Counted from the first letter of the stretch, positions 43,214 through 53,477 are shown. The stretch: DNA of 64,000 nt from Deltaproteobacteria bacterium (GCA_027317185.1 DAHVFB010000003.1:21568-85567); one strand, 5' to 3'. A program made the numbers and translations. The notes: a model not told the origin generated them from the letters alone.

Positions 43214-43406
43214 CTAGATCCGCTCACCTAACCCCATGCTAAAAATTGCTCGCCATAATTGCTTGCAACGAGTGAATAATAATTCGTCACATTGTTCACC
43301 AGCTTTCAGTGCCACTCAAGAACCAAAGAGCCGAAGTCTCGCGATCAAAGGTGAAGAAGATTACGCTAAATGGCCGCTAATTAGGAACGCTGAGGGGGCG
43401 TGCGCC

Positions 43407-44333
43407 ATGCCGGAGCCACAAACTGTCATTATCCCGGAACCGGGCAACTTCGCTTTGTTTCTCCTGTTACGTGCGGCGGAGCCGAGTCGCGAAAGCGGAC
43501 GGATTTTACGTACGCTCGCACGGCTGCCGTTTTTCTCAGATGATCTCGCGGCGGCGGCCCGCGAGGCCAGCCTCCGATCGGGGGTCGGGTTTGGGCCCGA
43601 TTACTGGGACTTGTTGTCGCCCCGCAAGCGGCCTGCTGGACTCCATCCCTTCAAACCGCTGACGGCCGCAGATCATGATGCCCCCGCCACCGGTGGCGAC
43701 ATCCTAATTCATCTGGCTTCGCGCCGGCACGACCTGAATTTTGAAATCGCCGCGCGAATGCGGGCCGATCTGGGCGGCGCGGTCGAGATTATCAATGAAG
43801 TTCATGGCTTCCATTATCTGGACGGACGCGATCTCATCGGGTTCATCGATGGCACCGAGAATCCTCATGGCCCCGAAGACCGGCGGCGAGTGGCTCTGAT
43901 CGGCGGCGAAGATCCGCAATTCGAGGGCGGCAGCTACATTTTTACTCAACGCTACGTACACGATCTGACCAAATGGCGAACGCTGGATACGCACGCACAG
44001 GAGCTTGCCGTGGGACGCAAAAAGCCCGACAGCGAGGAATTACCCCGCGGCATCAAGCCGCCAAGCGCGCATATCAGCCGTGTCGTTATCGAGGAACAGG
44101 GCAAAGAGTTGCAGATCGTGCGTCACAGTTTTCCTTATGGAAACCTGTCCGAGGCGGGACTGTTCTTTGTCGCTTATACTTGCGATCTAAGAATTCCCGA
44201 GCAAATGCTGACCCGGATGGTAGGCGCTTCCGGCGACGGCGAGCACGATCGGCTGCTGGATTTCACGCGTGCGGTATCCGGCGCAAATTTCTTCGCGCCG
44301 TCGATTGATCTGTTGCGCTCGATGGCCGGCTAG
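43407..44333 (+). CDS. DyP-type heme peroxidase
   Basis: 308 residues from ATG 43407, preceded by GAGGGGG; an open frame begins 57 codons earlier but that part is not protein-like. The distal motif GFIDGTENP (GxxDG, about residues 152-160), SYIFTQRYVHDLTKW with the proximal-side His region, and RHSFPYGNLSEAGLFFVAY are DyP hallmarks. DyP peroxidases use H2O2 to oxidise dyes, phenolics or encapsulated cargo. There is no Tat signal, and no encapsulin gene is next to it. Confidence 0.92.
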   Translation: MPEPQTVIIPEPGNFALFLLLRAAEPSRESGRILRTLARLPFFSDDLAAAAREASLRSGVGFGPDYWDLLSPRKRPAGLHPFKPLTAADHDAPATGGDILIHLASRRHDLNFEIAARMRADLGGAVEIINEVHGFHYLDGRDLIGFIDGTENPHGPEDRRRVALIGGEDPQFEGGSYIFTQRYVHDLTKWRTLDTHAQELAVGRKKPDSEELPRGIKPPSAHISRVVIEEQGKELQIVRHSFPYGNLSEAGLFFVAYTCDLRIPEQMLTRMVGASGDGEHDRLLDFTRAVSGANFFAPSIDLLRSMAG

Positions 44334-44397
44334 ATTCAGTGGGCGGCGATGTGCCGCAGTGGTGCGGTTCCCGCATCGTTCGCAGGTTGCATTGCGC

Positions 44398-44403
44398 TAT
44401 AAT
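44398..44403 (+). promoter_or_regulatory. -10 box for the phosphoketolase gene
   Basis: TATAAT stands about 70 bp upstream of the phosphoketolase ATG. The -35 is weak at 17-bp spacing. It would give a leader of roughly 60 bases. Confidence 0.4.
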
Positions 44404-44472
44404 TGCGTTCATCGCCACATCCACCAATGTGATTCTCACCGCTAGTAACACCTCATCCTCGGAGAGAATTTG

Positions 44473-46869
44473 ATGAAGCAACGTGAAAAGAAGCCGACGT
44501 TCGCTGAATCGCAGTTGAGCGCCTCTGAACTCCGCCAAATCGACGCGTATTGGCGCGCCTGCAACTACCTTTCAGCCGGGATGCTGTACCTTATCGCCAA
44601 TCCGCTGCTCAGAAAGCCCCTGCACGTGGATCACATCAAAAAGCGCCTGCTTGGGCATTGGGGCTCCGATCCCGGCCAAAGCTTCGTGCTCGTGCATCTG
44701 AATCGTTTGATAAAAAAGAACGATTTAAACGTGCTTTATATTTCCGGCCCCGGCCATGGCGCACCCGCGGTGCTCGCCAATTCCTATCTCGAAGGGGTCT
44801 ACTCCGAGGTTTATCCGGATCGCAGCCAGGACGAAGAAGGATTGCAGAAATTTTTTCGGCTGTTTTCGTTTCCGGGCGGCATAGGATCGCACGCGACGCC
44901 GGAGACCCCGGGTTCGATTCACGAAGGCGGCGAACTCGGCTACAGCCTTTCGCATGCATTCGGCGCAGCCTTCGATAATCCCGATCTGCTGGTGGTGCCG
45001 GTGGTCGGCGATGGCGAGTCGGAAACCGGACCGCTGGCCACCTCATGGCACTCGAACAAATTTCTTAATCCTATTCGCGATGGCGCCGTGCTGCCGGTGC
45101 TTCATCTCAACGGTTATAAAATCGCCAATCCTACCATCCTCGCGCGCATCGACCCCGAAGAATTGGAAAGCCTGATGCTGGGCTATGGCTACACGCCCCA
45201 TGTGGTCGCGGGCGACGATCCTCAAGTAATGCATCAACTAATGGCGGCAACGCTGGATCGCTGCCTCGATGAGATTCGTTCGATTCAGGGCGAAGCACGC
45301 CGCAGCGGCAAGGCTCAACGGGCGCGCTGGCCGATGATCATCCTGCGCAGCCCCAAGGGATGGACCGGGCCTAAAGAAGTGGACGGCCACAAGGTCGAAG
45401 GTTTCTGGCGAGCCCATCAGGTGCCGATTACCGATGTAATCTCAAATCCAGCTCATCTGAAACTGCTGGAAAGCTGGCTGCGTAGCTACCGTCCGGAAGA
45501 GTTGTTCGACGAAAAAGGCCGCCTGATTCCCGAATTGCGCGAACTGGCGCCCACCGGCACGCGCCGTATCAGCGCCAATCCGCACGCGAACGGCGGCCTC
45601 GTACGCGAACCGTTGCGGATGCCGGATTTCCGGAACTACGCGGTCGAAGTGGCCAAACCAGCCACCATCACGGCGCAAAACACTTTCATTCTGGGCCAGT
45701 TCCTGCGCGACGTGATGCGCCGGAATATGAATAATTTCAGAGTATTCGGCCCCGACGAGACGGCCTCCAATCGACTGCAGGCGATCTATGAGGCGAGCAA
45801 GAAAACCTGGCTCGAAGAATACAAGCCCGAAGACCAGGACGGTGGCGAACTCGCGCCCGACGGCCGCGTGATGGAGATGTTGAGCGAGCACACGCTCGAA
45901 GGATGGCTCGAAGGCTATGTACTGACCGGCCGTCACGGCCTGTTCAATACCTACGAAGCCTTCGCCCACATCATCGATTCGATGTTCAATCAGCATTCCA
46001 AGTGGCTGGAAAAATCGGTGCGCGAGGTGACCTGGCGCGCGCCCATTTCATCGCTGAACATCCTGCTCAGCTCCACCGTATGGCGCCAGGACCATAACGG
46101 CTTCACTCATCAGGACCCAGGTTTCATCGACGTGGTGACCAACAAGTCGAACGTGGTCACCCGGATTTATTTACCACCCGACGCCAATTGCCTGCTCAGC
46201 GTCGCCGACCATTGCCTGCGCAGCACCAACTACGTCAACGTGATCGTCGCCGACAAGCAGGACCATCCGCAATTCCTGTCGATGGACGATGCGATCAGGC
46301 ATTGTGCCAAAGGCGCCGGCATGTGGGACTGGGCCTGCAACGATCAGGACGGCGAACCTGACCTGGTGATGGCGAGCTGCGGCGATGTCGCGACCGTCGA
46401 AGCTTTGGCGGCCACCGCTATGCTGCGGGAAAAGTTCGCCGACATCAAAATCCGATTCGTCAATGTGGTCGATCTGTTCATGATGCAGCCGCCCAGCGAG
46501 CATCCGCACGGGCTGTCCGATCGCGACTTCGACAGCCTTTTCACCATCGATCGACCGGTCATATTCAACTTTCATGGCTATCCGTGGTTGGTTCATAAAC
46601 TGGCGTACCTCCGCCACAATCATGAGAATCTTCACGTGCGCGGCTACAAGGAAAAGGGCAACGTCAATACGCCATTGCAACTGGCGATCTGGAACCAGGC
46701 GGATCGCTTCACCCTGGCGATAGATGCCATCGATCGCATACCCCGGCTGCAGGTTCGCGGCGCCCACGTCAAAGACTGGCTGAAGGATCAGATTCGGGAC
46801 AACTTGAACTTCGCTTTCGAAAACGGAATGGATCGGCCCGCAATCAGCGATTGGAAATGGCCCTTTTAG
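44473..46869 (+). CDS. xfp: Xylulose-5-phosphate/fructose-6-phosphate phosphoketolase
   Basis: 798 residues from ATG 44473, with GGAGAG seven bases before; a TTG one codon earlier is less likely. Thiamine-diphosphate enzyme: [60 protein letters not shown] (the GDGx-type cofactor site), [12 protein letters not shown], the transketolase-like centre PDETASNRL and the C-terminal [13 protein letters not shown]. It cleaves sugar phosphates with phosphate to acetyl phosphate plus a smaller sugar phosphate. Complete length and all motifs point to an active enzyme. Acetate kinase or phosphotransacetylase is not in the window. A strong hairpin follows the stop. Confidence 0.97.
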   Translation: MKQREKKPTFAESQLSASELRQIDAYWRACNYLSAGMLYLIANPLLRKPLHVDHIKKRLLGHWGSDPGQSFVLVHLNRLIKKNDLNVLYISGPGHGAPAVLANSYLEGVYSEVYPDRSQDEEGLQKFFRLFSFPGGIGSHATPETPGSIHEGGELGYSLSHAFGAAFDNPDLLVVPVVGDGESETGPLATSWHSNKFLNPIRDGAVLPVLHLNGYKIANPTILARIDPEELESLMLGYGYTPHVVAGDDPQVMHQLMAATLDRCLDEIRSIQGEARRSGKAQRARWPMIILRSPKGWTGPKEVDGHKVEGFWRAHQVPITDVISNPAHLKLLESWLRSYRPEELFDEKGRLIPELRELAPTGTRRISANPHANGGLVREPLRMPDFRNYAVEVAKPATITAQNTFILGQFLRDVMRRNMNNFRVFGPDETASNRLQAIYEASKKTWLEEYKPEDQDGGELAPDGRVMEMLSEHTLEGWLEGYVLTGRHGLFNTYEAFAHIIDSMFNQHSKWLEKSVREVTWRAPISSLNILLSSTVWRQDHNGFTHQDPGFIDVVTNKSNVVTRIYLPPDANCLLSVADHCLRSTNYVNVIVADKQDHPQFLSMDDAIRHCAKGAGMWDWACNDQDGEPDLVMASCGDVATVEALAATAMLREKFADIKIRFVNVVDLFMMQPPSEHPHGLSDRDFDSLFTIDRPVIFNFHGYPWLVHKLAYLRHNHENLHVRGYKEKGNVNTPLQLAIWNQADRFTLAIDAIDRIPRLQVRGAHVKDWLKDQIRDNLNFAFENGMDRPAISDWKWPF

Positions 46870-46878
46870 TGACAAAAC

Positions 46879-46903
46879 GGAGGCCGGGAAAGTCCCGGCT
46901 TCC
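46879..46903 (-). terminator. Terminator between convergent xfp and DUF1329 gene
   Basis: An 11-bp stem (46879-46889 with 46893-46903, one G-T) closes a three-base loop. On the minus strand it is followed by GTTTTG, giving a rho-independent-like terminator for the DUF1329 gene. It may also end the xfp message on plus. Confidence 0.75.
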
Positions 46904-46931
46904 GCGAATTAGAACAACTGGAATCAATAGC

Positions 46932-48233
46932 TCAGCGCATGATCTGTGACAATCCGCCTACACTGCCATAGCGGCCAGAATCAGTGAGGTTCAGCCCATC
47001 GACATTTTCGCAGGCGGCATTGGCGCGAAACGGCCCGCTCGATCCCGAAAGATGGACAAAACTCTCGTGCACGTTCTGCACGTCGATGATGGTGCCCCAG
47101 GCGGCGTTGGTCCAGAAGCTGCCCTCGCTGGTTTTCACCATCCCTTGCGGATCATAGAAAATCTTCCAGAGCTTCATGTTCTCGTCGTACATTTCCGCCC
47201 ATTTGGCGTTGTGCGATTCCTTGTCGCAATACAGGATGCGCTTGCCGTAGCAATAACCCGCGCGCAACGCCGGTATGTGCCGCGCATCGATCACATCCAC
47301 GCCGCGCACCTCCCATTTGCCGACATCCGGTTTCGGAAAGAACAGCGGCGGAAGGAATTCGTCCATGTTCCCCGATTTGATGACATCGGGGTTGGGCTGC
47401 ATGATTACTTGAGCGTCGCGCAGCCAGGTCGCGTCAAACTTGGTGATGTTGCCGTTAAACGCGCCATGCCGGGTATCGTCGTTGGTCGCATCGGAACCGA
47501 ACACCGGGCTGCATCGCGCGGCGGACGACAATCGCAACGTGCGGCGCAAGGCGGGAACAAACAGAAAAGTGTCCTCGTTTCGGGTCTGATCGCGGTAATA
47601 CACGGTAAGAATCGCGGTATATCGCGCCTGTTCCGGCTTGGTCAATTCAAAATATTCGGAATAGTAGACACCTGATTGAGAGGGATCGCTGATCGGCACC
47701 CCCGCATCGGCGATATGATCGTAAATCCGCAGCACGACCACAAATTCATTCGAGGTAACATTGCCGATCCGATCGCGGAAGACCTGCCCCGTGGTATCGT
47801 TACAAATGACGTGCGGGACGTAGGCGTACCAGTCGTTGGCTAGAATTTTCCAGCCCTTCATCGGTTCCTGTGCATTTGGGAACGGCAGACCGGCCACATA
47901 GTTCTTCAGGATATGGCGGCCGTTGGGCAGCGTCTCGATCTGAACATTTTTTGAGTATTCCTCAGTGTACTTCGCGTAGGTTGGCGAAGTTGGGTAATGA
48001 TGAGTCGAATCGATCGTCATCTGGTATTGAGGACCCAGGCTCCAGGTGTACGTTCCCGCCCATAACGCCTGCAGGCCCGGCGTCATGTACTGCTTGTACT
48101 GTGCCCAGTTCTTTTCGGTGATGACCGTTCCGGGTGGGATCGGATCCATCTCGGATTCAGCCGCTTGCGCCCCGATCGGGATCGCCACACAGGCGATCAA
48201 ACCGACCAAACAACAGGCTAATGCCTTCCGCAT
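46932..48233 (-). CDS. DUF1329 exported protein (copy 1)
   Basis: 433 residues from ATG 48233, preceded by CAGGAGTG; a frame 31 codons longer lacks a signal peptide. The signal peptide runs to about residue 24 (IPIGAQAAES). DUF1329 features are IPPGTVITEKNWAQYKQYM, NYVAGLPFPNAQEP, FVPALRRTLRLSSAARC and GNITKFDATWLRD. The end QAGYCYGKRI-like RAGYCYGKRILYCDKES is shared with the second copy at 54768. DUF1329 proteins are periplasmic with a LolB-like fold, often beside RND exporters or DUF1302 porins, and thought to help hydrophobic-compound uptake or lipid traffic. No such partner is in the window. The two copies bracket a ring-hydroxylation cluster. Confidence 0.9.
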   Translation of the reverse strand: MRKALACCLVGLIACVAIPIGAQAAESEMDPIPPGTVITEKNWAQYKQYMTPGLQALWAGTYTWSLGPQYQMTIDSTHHYPTSPTYAKYTEEYSKNVQIETLPNGRHILKNYVAGLPFPNAQEPMKGWKILANDWYAYVPHVICNDTTGQVFRDRIGNVTSNEFVVVLRIYDHIADAGVPISDPSQSGVYYSEYFELTKPEQARYTAILTVYYRDQTRNEDTFLFVPALRRTLRLSSAARCSPVFGSDATNDDTRHGAFNGNITKFDATWLRDAQVIMQPNPDVIKSGNMDEFLPPLFFPKPDVGKWEVRGVDVIDARHIPALRAGYCYGKRILYCDKESHNAKWAEMYDENMKLWKIFYDPQGMVKTSEGSFWTNAAWGTIIDVQNVHESFVHLSGSSGPFRANAACENVDGLNLTDSGRYGSVGGLSQIMR

Positions 48234-48613
48234 GTCCCACTCCTGACCGATCGCACCCAAGCGCCTTCCCCGCACACTCAGCCGTGGACCGGGTTGGGCA
48301 AGAGGCCACGCCTCTCGCGCGTTCAAACTCGAGCTTCCAGGCTCAAGATGGTTTATGCTTACGCCGCGTCTCGCTCGGATAACACCCGCTAATATTTAAG
48401 TCAACAACGATTAATCAGCGAGGATCTCAAGATTGTCACCAGACCATGCCCGGCATGGCAAAAGTTACCGACTTGGCCGGTACGCGGGCACGCTGCCGGC
48501 TTAGCGTGATGGCCCACTAGTTTGTATAGTGCGTCGCAGAGCTGATTGTTCGAAGCGGGCCGGGATCGCATCAAATCCGGCCGGCTCGACGAATACGATT
48601 TTGAGGAGCGGCA
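48234..48613. other. Divergent promoter region between DUF1329 copy 1 and a hydrolase
   Basis: 380 bp without a credible gene. It contains small perfect hairpins AGAGGC/GCCTCT (48301-48315) and CCATGC/GCATGG (48444-48458), either of which could be a regulator site. An AT-rich stretch (48380-48415) is a likely promoter for one side. No known operator is recognised. Confidence 0.5.
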
Positions 48614-49495
48614 ATGGCGATGGCGCAACAAGAAGTGAGTTTCTATAGTTCGGGAACCAGGCTCGCGGCGACCCTTTATTTGCCCGAGAACCGGGCTGGC
48701 GCCGGCAAGTGTCCGGCGGTGGTGCTTTGTCATGGCCTGCGCGCCGATCGCAAGGTGATCATGCCTTCGTTCGCCGCCGAATTCACGCGCGCAAGTTATG
48801 CGGCGCTGGCTTTTGACTATCGTGGCTTCGGCGAAAGCGAGGGCCCAAAGAACCGGCTGATTTCGCGCGAGCGCGAGGAAGACGCGATCAACGCGCTCAC
48901 GTTTCTGGCCACCCACGATCGGATCGACCCGAATCGGATCGGCATGTTCGGCATCAGCTACGGCGGCGCCACCGCGATCGGCGCGGCGGCCGCCGATTTG
49001 CGCGTCAAGGCCGTTTCCAGCGTGGTGACGTTCGGCGATGGCGACCGCTGGACGCGCAACGCGCGGCGGCTATGGGAATACTACGCCCTGCGCGAAAAGG
49101 TGGCGCGCGATCGTGAGCGCCGAGTGCTGACCGGCTCGAGCGAATATGTGGATTTTTCGGAAATCCTGCTCGGCACCCCGGCCGAAGAGGAGTTGTACAA
49201 GGGGCAAAGCCTGTCGGCGCTGCGCATCATGCTGCCGCTGGAGACCGCGGAAGACATCATGGGTTACCGGCCTGAACAGGTGGTGCATCGAATCGCGCCC
49301 CGCCCGTTGCTGCTGATAGCCGGCGAAAAGGATTACCTCGTGGGATGGGAGGAATCGGTGCGGCTATACGAACTGGCCGGCGATCCGAAGGAATTGATCA
49401 TCCTGCCCGGCCTCAGCCATTACCAGGCCTATACCGAAGGTCTTGCACCAGTGATGGAAGCCACCCTGCGAACCTTCACCCGCACAATTGGGTAG
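48614..49495 (+). CDS. Alpha/beta hydrolase of the dienelactone hydrolase/S9-like group
   Basis: 293 residues. VVLCHGLRADRKVIMPSFA, FDYRGFGESEGPKNR, nucleophile elbow GMFGISYGGATAIG (about residues 116-129), acid in LIAGEKDYLVG and the late His in LPGLSHYQAY complete a catalytic triad. GAGGAG precedes ATG 48614; a second ATG lies two codons on. It is the only plus-strand gene between the DUF1329 copies, next to the dioxygenase operon, so ester or ring-fission-product hydrolysis is a fair guess. Confidence 0.87.
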   Translation: MAMAQQEVSFYSSGTRLAATLYLPENRAGAGKCPAVVLCHGLRADRKVIMPSFAAEFTRASYAALAFDYRGFGESEGPKNRLISREREEDAINALTFLATHDRIDPNRIGMFGISYGGATAIGAAAADLRVKAVSSVVTFGDGDRWTRNARRLWEYYALREKVARDRERRVLTGSSEYVDFSEILLGTPAEEELYKGQSLSALRIMLPLETAEDIMGYRPEQVVHRIAPRPLLLIAGEKDYLVGWEESVRLYELAGDPKELIILPGLSHYQAYTEGLAPVMEATLRTFTRTIG

Positions 49496-49525
49496 TTTTT
49501 AAATTTGCCAGGCAGTTCCCGCGGG

Positions 49526-49951
49526 TCAGGCCAGGTGCGGCGCACCCGCCGTCAGCGGGAACCATTGGCAAAGCAGAATCGCGATCGTCAATCCAATTGG
49601 GAAGCGTAACGACAGGCGCATCGTCTCGCGCGCACAGGTCCACATCACTGTCTGAAAGCGGTTCGCGCGCATGGCCGGTGGCGCATGGTTGAGCGTCGCC
49701 GCCATTTGGATCGAGGTCATCGCGGTATAGATAATTCCGGCAGCCACCGCGGCAAACGCTGCGGTCGAAAGCGGCAGCAGCCGGACCCTATGCGTATGGG
49801 AGGTGAGGATCGCCTGCGCGATCTCGAAGACCACGAAGATCGCGGTGCTGAAAACCGTTACCGAACCTGCGGCGGCAAGCGCAGCGCTGGTGCGCGAGTC
49901 GGAAGGACAGGCGAAATGCTTATCCCAATCCTCGCGGCGCGGCAGCTTCAT
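49526..49951 (-). CDS. Predicted membrane protein (unknown), possibly the last gene of the dioxygenase operon
   Basis: About 141 residues from ATG 49951 (MKLPRREDWDKHFACPSDSR); GTG 49969 is another option. Three or four hydrophobic spans follow (AAAGSVTVFSTAIFVVFEIA, STAAFAAVAAGIIYTAMTSI, SLRFPIGLTIAILLCQWFPL). The open frame continues far upstream inside the dioxygenase beta gene, but that part reads as a shadow of it. No family was recognised. The start lies 62 bp after the beta-subunit stop, so it may be co-transcribed. It has no clear ribosome site, hence the modest confidence. Confidence 0.45.
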   Translation of the reverse strand: MKLPRREDWDKHFACPSDSRTSAALAAAGSVTVFSTAIFVVFEIAQAILTSHTHRVRLLPLSTAAFAAVAAGIIYTAMTSIQMAATLNHAPPAMRANRFQTVMWTCARETMRLSLRFPIGLTIAILLCQWFPLTAGAPHLA

Positions 49952-50013
49952 GTAATCGACGTACAGCACGCCGCCAGCTTGTAACCCGCGCCAAAACGAG
50001 TCAAGTGGCGAAA

Positions 50014-50496
50014 TTACACGGGATACACGAGGTAGCGCGGTGTGGTGGTGGTATCCAGGACCGCCTTCTTCGCGCGAAACTTCGCAGTGCCGTCCGCTCC
50101 GACTATCACCTGATCGGCGTAACAGCCTGCCACCAGAATTTCCGAGCCGCCCCGCGCCGAGGTGTAGAACACGGTAAAGTTGCTCACCACCAGATAGCTG
50201 TCCGCTCCATTCGGAGTGCATTCGAGCCGCTGAACGAAATGCCGCGTCCAATAATCCTCGAAGGTGCCGGCCCAGACCTGCGTAATATAGCTGACGCGAT
50301 CCTTTAGGCGCTCGCGGCTGTCGTCCATCATGATCGCGAGCGGCAAACTCTGCTCTTCGTTTTCGCGCGAGATGCAGATGTAGCTGCCCTGCTCGTCGAA
50401 GCATCCGAGCCACGCATCGAAATCGCGCCGGTCGAGCGAGCTTATATATCTGCTTTGCAGCGCGTCCACCGCCGCCGGTACGTTAGAGCCGTTCAC
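50014..50496 (-). CDS. Aromatic-ring-hydroxylating dioxygenase beta subunit
   Basis: 160 residues of the NTF2-like beta-subunit fold: AVDALQSRYISSLDRRDFDAWLGCF in parts, then DDSRERLKDRVSYITQVWAG, the structural RHFVQRLECTP and YADQVIVGADGTAKFRAKKAVLDT in parts. It forms mixed hexamers with the Rieske alpha subunit. Its start overlaps the alpha gene by 14 bp, so the pair is translated together. No ferredoxin or reductase gene is in the cluster. Confidence 0.92.
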   Translation of the reverse strand: MNGSNVPAAVDALQSRYISSLDRRDFDAWLGCFDEQGSYICISRENEEQSLPLAIMMDDSRERLKDRVSYITQVWAGTFEDYWTRHFVQRLECTPNGADSYLVVSNFTVFYTSARGGSEILVAGCYADQVIVGADGTAKFRAKKAVLDTTTTPRYLVYPV

Positions 50497-51649
50497 GTTC
50501 GATCTCCATCACTTTGCGGTAGTACTCCCATCTGAGCGGATTGGCCGATTCATCGTTCTGTCCCACAATACATGGCGGCGCAATGGGCGCGCCGATACCC
50601 TTTTGATAGCGGACGTTACCCGGCGTCATCGATCCCTGATGGATGCGATTGAACACCGCACCATCTTCAAGCGAGACGAAGCCGCTCGGACCGAGCAGGT
50701 TCGAGGACTGCCGTAGCCGATGACGCAGCATCGCGGAATCGTCGTCCTGATGAGCGAAGTAGGCGTAGTGAACTTCGGTTTCATCCACCGAATGGGGAAT
50801 CACCAGACGGATATTTATCACGTCGATATGCTTCAGCACGGTCGCCAGCGGAAACAGCGCGATAATCACGGACTTGGGGGCGGTGCCGTCACGGCATTGA
50901 ACCAGCGAAGGATCGTTCAGAAAGTCGGAATTGGGCACGCTTTGAAGTTCGGCGTCGAGACCCACGTGACCATATTCGGTCGCGCGTTGAGTACCCTTGC
51001 CGGCCTGCCACTTCAACAGCCGAAAGGCGCGATGAAGCAGCGGAGCGTGGTAGCCCTCATTGTCGTTGTATTCCTTCCAGTTGGAGGAAAACATCACTTT
51101 CTGGTAGCCCAGCAGCGTTAACCGGCTGTCGCCAAGCACCTTGGCGAACAATGGCTTGAGCTCGCCGAGATAGTCCTCCAGCGCGGGCGCCGCCGGGCTG
51201 GCGGTAACGAAAATCACTCCGTAATAATCGGACGATCGCAACTCGCGCAGGTTGTAATCCTGCTTGCGAAAACTCTCCGGAAAGCTCTCGCTGCCCGGCG
51301 CCGCAAGCAGATCGCCGCAGGTGTTGAACAGCCATCGATGGTACGGGCATTCGACTTCTTTGGCATGCCCGCGCGCCTGCGTCTGAAGCTGCGTGCCGCG
51401 ATGGGTGCATGAATTGAAGAAGACGCGAATTTTCCCGTCCTCGCCGTGGATCGCGATTATGGGCGCGGTGCCGAGCCGGAACGTTTTGAAATCTCCCGGC
51501 TTCGGAAGTTCGGCGCGATGCGCCACGGGATGCCATTCGGGACCCAGAAAAATGCGTTCGATCTCGCGCTGAAACAGGTCCTCGCGATGGAACGCCGCTT
51601 TGGGCAACTCGGCCTGATTGGCCGGCCAGCGAATCGCCAGGTTCGACAT
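50483..51649 (-). CDS. Rieske aromatic-ring-hydroxylating dioxygenase alpha subunit
   Basis: 388 residues. The Rieske 2Fe-2S site is CTHRGTQL ... VECPYHRWLF (C-x-H and C-x2-H, about residues 80-105). The mononuclear iron site is in NEGYHAPLLHRAFRLLKW (two His), with an acidic bridge in EYNDNEGY. It is shorter than naphthalene dioxygenase alpha (about 450). The two-component alpha/beta pair hydroxylates an aromatic or related substrate with O2. Followed by beta and, upstream, an SDR, OCD-like and DapA-like gene in the same direction, it belongs to a degradation operon. Confidence 0.94.
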   Translation of the reverse strand: MSNLAIRWPANQAELPKAAFHREDLFQREIERIFLGPEWHPVAHRAELPKPGDFKTFRLGTAPIIAIHGEDGKIRVFFNSCTHRGTQLQTQARGHAKEVECPYHRWLFNTCGDLLAAPGSESFPESFRKQDYNLRELRSSDYYGVIFVTASPAAPALEDYLGELKPLFAKVLGDSRLTLLGYQKVMFSSNWKEYNDNEGYHAPLLHRAFRLLKWQAGKGTQRATEYGHVGLDAELQSVPNSDFLNDPSLVQCRDGTAPKSVIIALFPLATVLKHIDVINIRLVIPHSVDETEVHYAYFAHQDDDSAMLRHRLRQSSNLLGPSGFVSLEDGAVFNRIHQGSMTPGNVRYQKGIGAPIAPPCIVGQNDESANPLRWEYYRKVMEIERERL

Positions 51650-51653
51650 GGGT

Positions 51654-52454
51654 TTATAGTTGATCGAACAGCGGCAATTTGAAACCCGCGGTCAGGCCGC
51701 CATCGACCACCAGCGAGGCTCCGGTGATGTACGAAGCTTCATCCGAGGCGAGAAAGATTGCCGGGCGCGCAATCTCTTCGGGCTCGGCGAAGCGTTTCAT
51801 CGGCGCCAGATCGGCGATCGCGCGCTCCTGTCCAGGGGCTTTGCGCAGGTAGCTCTCGGTGCGCGGGGTACGGGTCGAGCCGGGGCAGATCGCGTTGACG
51901 CGAATCCCATACGGGGCGAAATCCATCGCCATGTTGCGGGTCAGCAGGATCACGCCGCCCTTGCTGGCACTGTACGCGGCGCATCGATTCTCCGCCAAAA
52001 TGCCGGCGATCGAAGCGGTGTTGACGATCGCGCCACCGCCGCGCTTGCGAATTTCAGGAACCGCGATTTTCGAGCATCGATAGACCGAGGTTAGGTTGGT
52101 ATCGATAATCGAGTACCATTCCTCGTCCTCCATCTCCTCGACATTGCGCATCAGATTGGTGCCGGCCACGTTGAAAAGCACATCGAGGCCGCCGGCCTCC
52201 GCGATTGCCCCGGCAAAGGTCTCCCGAATCTGATCCAAACGCTTGACGTCGAGCGACCGATGGATCGCACGGCCGCCCGCCCGTTCGATTTCCGCGGCCG
52301 TATCGCGCGCCTGCTCGGCCACCATGTCGGTGACGATCGCGAACCCGCCCCGCCGTCCCCATTCGATCGCGATAGCGTGGCCGATTCCCGCTCCGGCTCC
52401 GGTTATCAACGCAATTTTGCCTTTGAACTGTGCTTGCATCAGTGCCTCATCCAA
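51654..52454 (-). CDS. Short-chain dehydrogenase/reductase
   Basis: 266 residues, classical SDR: cofactor loop LITGAGAGIGHAIAIEW (GxxxGxG), NVAGTN, catalytic Ser in VNTASIAG, YSASKGG (Tyr-x3-Lys), and the C-terminal YITGASLVVDGG. The Asp in VTDMV after the second strand predicts NAD preference. In the operon it could oxidise the cis-dihydrodiol made by the dioxygenase, the standard step in ring degradation. It precedes the alpha subunit by 4 bp. An alternative start is five codons downstream. Confidence 0.93.
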   Translation of the reverse strand: MDEALMQAQFKGKIALITGAGAGIGHAIAIEWGRRGGFAIVTDMVAEQARDTAAEIERAGGRAIHRSLDVKRLDQIRETFAGAIAEAGGLDVLFNVAGTNLMRNVEEMEDEEWYSIIDTNLTSVYRCSKIAVPEIRKRGGGAIVNTASIAGILAENRCAAYSASKGGVILLTRNMAMDFAPYGIRVNAICPGSTRTPRTESYLRKAPGQERAIADLAPMKRFAEPEEIARPAIFLASDEASYITGASLVVDGGLTAGFKLPLFDQL

Positions 52455-52469
52455 TCTGGTTTGTGCGCC

Positions 52470-53468
52470 TTACGATCCGAATTGCTTTACGCTCAGCAAC
52501 TCGCCCACGTCGCGACCGCGCCCCTGGCGAACGGCTTCTTCATATACTGCGAAGCCCGCCATCACATCCTGAATCGCGGTACCGACCGATTTGAATAGCG
52601 TAATCTCGCGATCCTCGCCACGGCCTGCAACCTTGCCGCCCACGATGTCCTTCAACTCGAACACGCGCTCGGCGGGAAACTTGTTTTCCTTGATCGCGGC
52701 CACCACGTCGCCCGATTCTTCGCGCACCTGATGGAGCGAATCGACCACGATACGCCCGGCGTTGCCAAAGGTATCGGGATCGATCTCGCGCAATCGGAGC
52801 ATGGTGGAGCCGATCGAGTTGATATGCATGCCGGCTTGCGACCATGCGCCCTGGTACGCGATCGTCGCGGCGCGCCCGGTGGTATTGGTGCCGACCACCA
52901 CGATATCGGCGTCGCGCACCGCCGCTTCCGGGCTGTCCATCGGAATAATTTCGATCCCCAGTTCTTCTGCCATGCGGCGGGCGAAGGCCTTCCGCCGTTG
53001 CGGATTGGGACTGTAAACCGTGACGCGCTTGACTGTCCGCACCGCCATCACGCCAAGCAGGTTGGTACGCGCCTCCAATCCCGATCCAATTACCGCGACA
53101 TGAGGAGTATCTTTGCGCGCCATGTATTTGGTGGCGACGCCGGTGGTGGCGCCGGTGCGGGCCGCGGTCAGGTAATGCGCGTCCATGATCGCGAGCAACT
53201 CGCCGCTTTCCTGCGAGTAGATGACGATCAGGTAGCGCACACCGGTTTCGATCGAGCCGTGAAAGACCTTGTAGCCCATCACGCCACGGCCATGGATCAG
53301 CGCCGGCATCACGCGGAAGAAGCCGCCGTCGCGCATGTTCAGATTCATGCGCGCGGGCAGCACCACAGTGCTGTTGGCTTCTTCGAGCACACCGCGTTCA
53401 ACCGCCTCGACCAGGCGCGGCATCGACGCCAGATGCTCGACCTCGTTGGCGTCGAGAAGAATCGTCAT
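52470..53468 (-). CDS. Ornithine cyclodeaminase/mu-crystallin family protein
   Basis: 332 residues. GYKVFHGSIETGVRYLIVIYS, DAHYLTAARTGATTGVATKYMARKD in parts, NAD-binding VAVIGSGLEARTNLLGV and DIVVVGTNTTGRA are typical. Family members make proline from ornithine, reduce cyclic imines (ketimine reductase) or dehydrogenate small amino acids. It lies between the SDR and the DapA-like gene, spaced 15 and 9 bp. An imine or amine substrate in this pathway is possible. The start is ATG 53468. Confidence 0.9.
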   Translation of the reverse strand: MTILLDANEVEHLASMPRLVEAVERGVLEEANSTVVLPARMNLNMRDGGFFRVMPALIHGRGVMGYKVFHGSIETGVRYLIVIYSQESGELLAIMDAHYLTAARTGATTGVATKYMARKDTPHVAVIGSGLEARTNLLGVMAVRTVKRVTVYSPNPQRRKAFARRMAEELGIEIIPMDSPEAAVRDADIVVVGTNTTGRAATIAYQGAWSQAGMHINSIGSTMLRLREIDPDTFGNAGRIVVDSLHQVREESGDVVAAIKENKFPAERVFELKDIVGGKVAGRGEDREITLFKSVGTAIQDVMAGFAVYEEAVRQGRGRDVGELLSVKQFGS

Positions 53469-53477
53469 GGCGACGGC

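Noticed and set aside
49952..50413. Extended N-terminus for the membrane protein at 49526
   Set aside because: It is the out-of-frame shadow of the dioxygenase beta subunit, with low-complexity Arg/Gly/His-rich composition.
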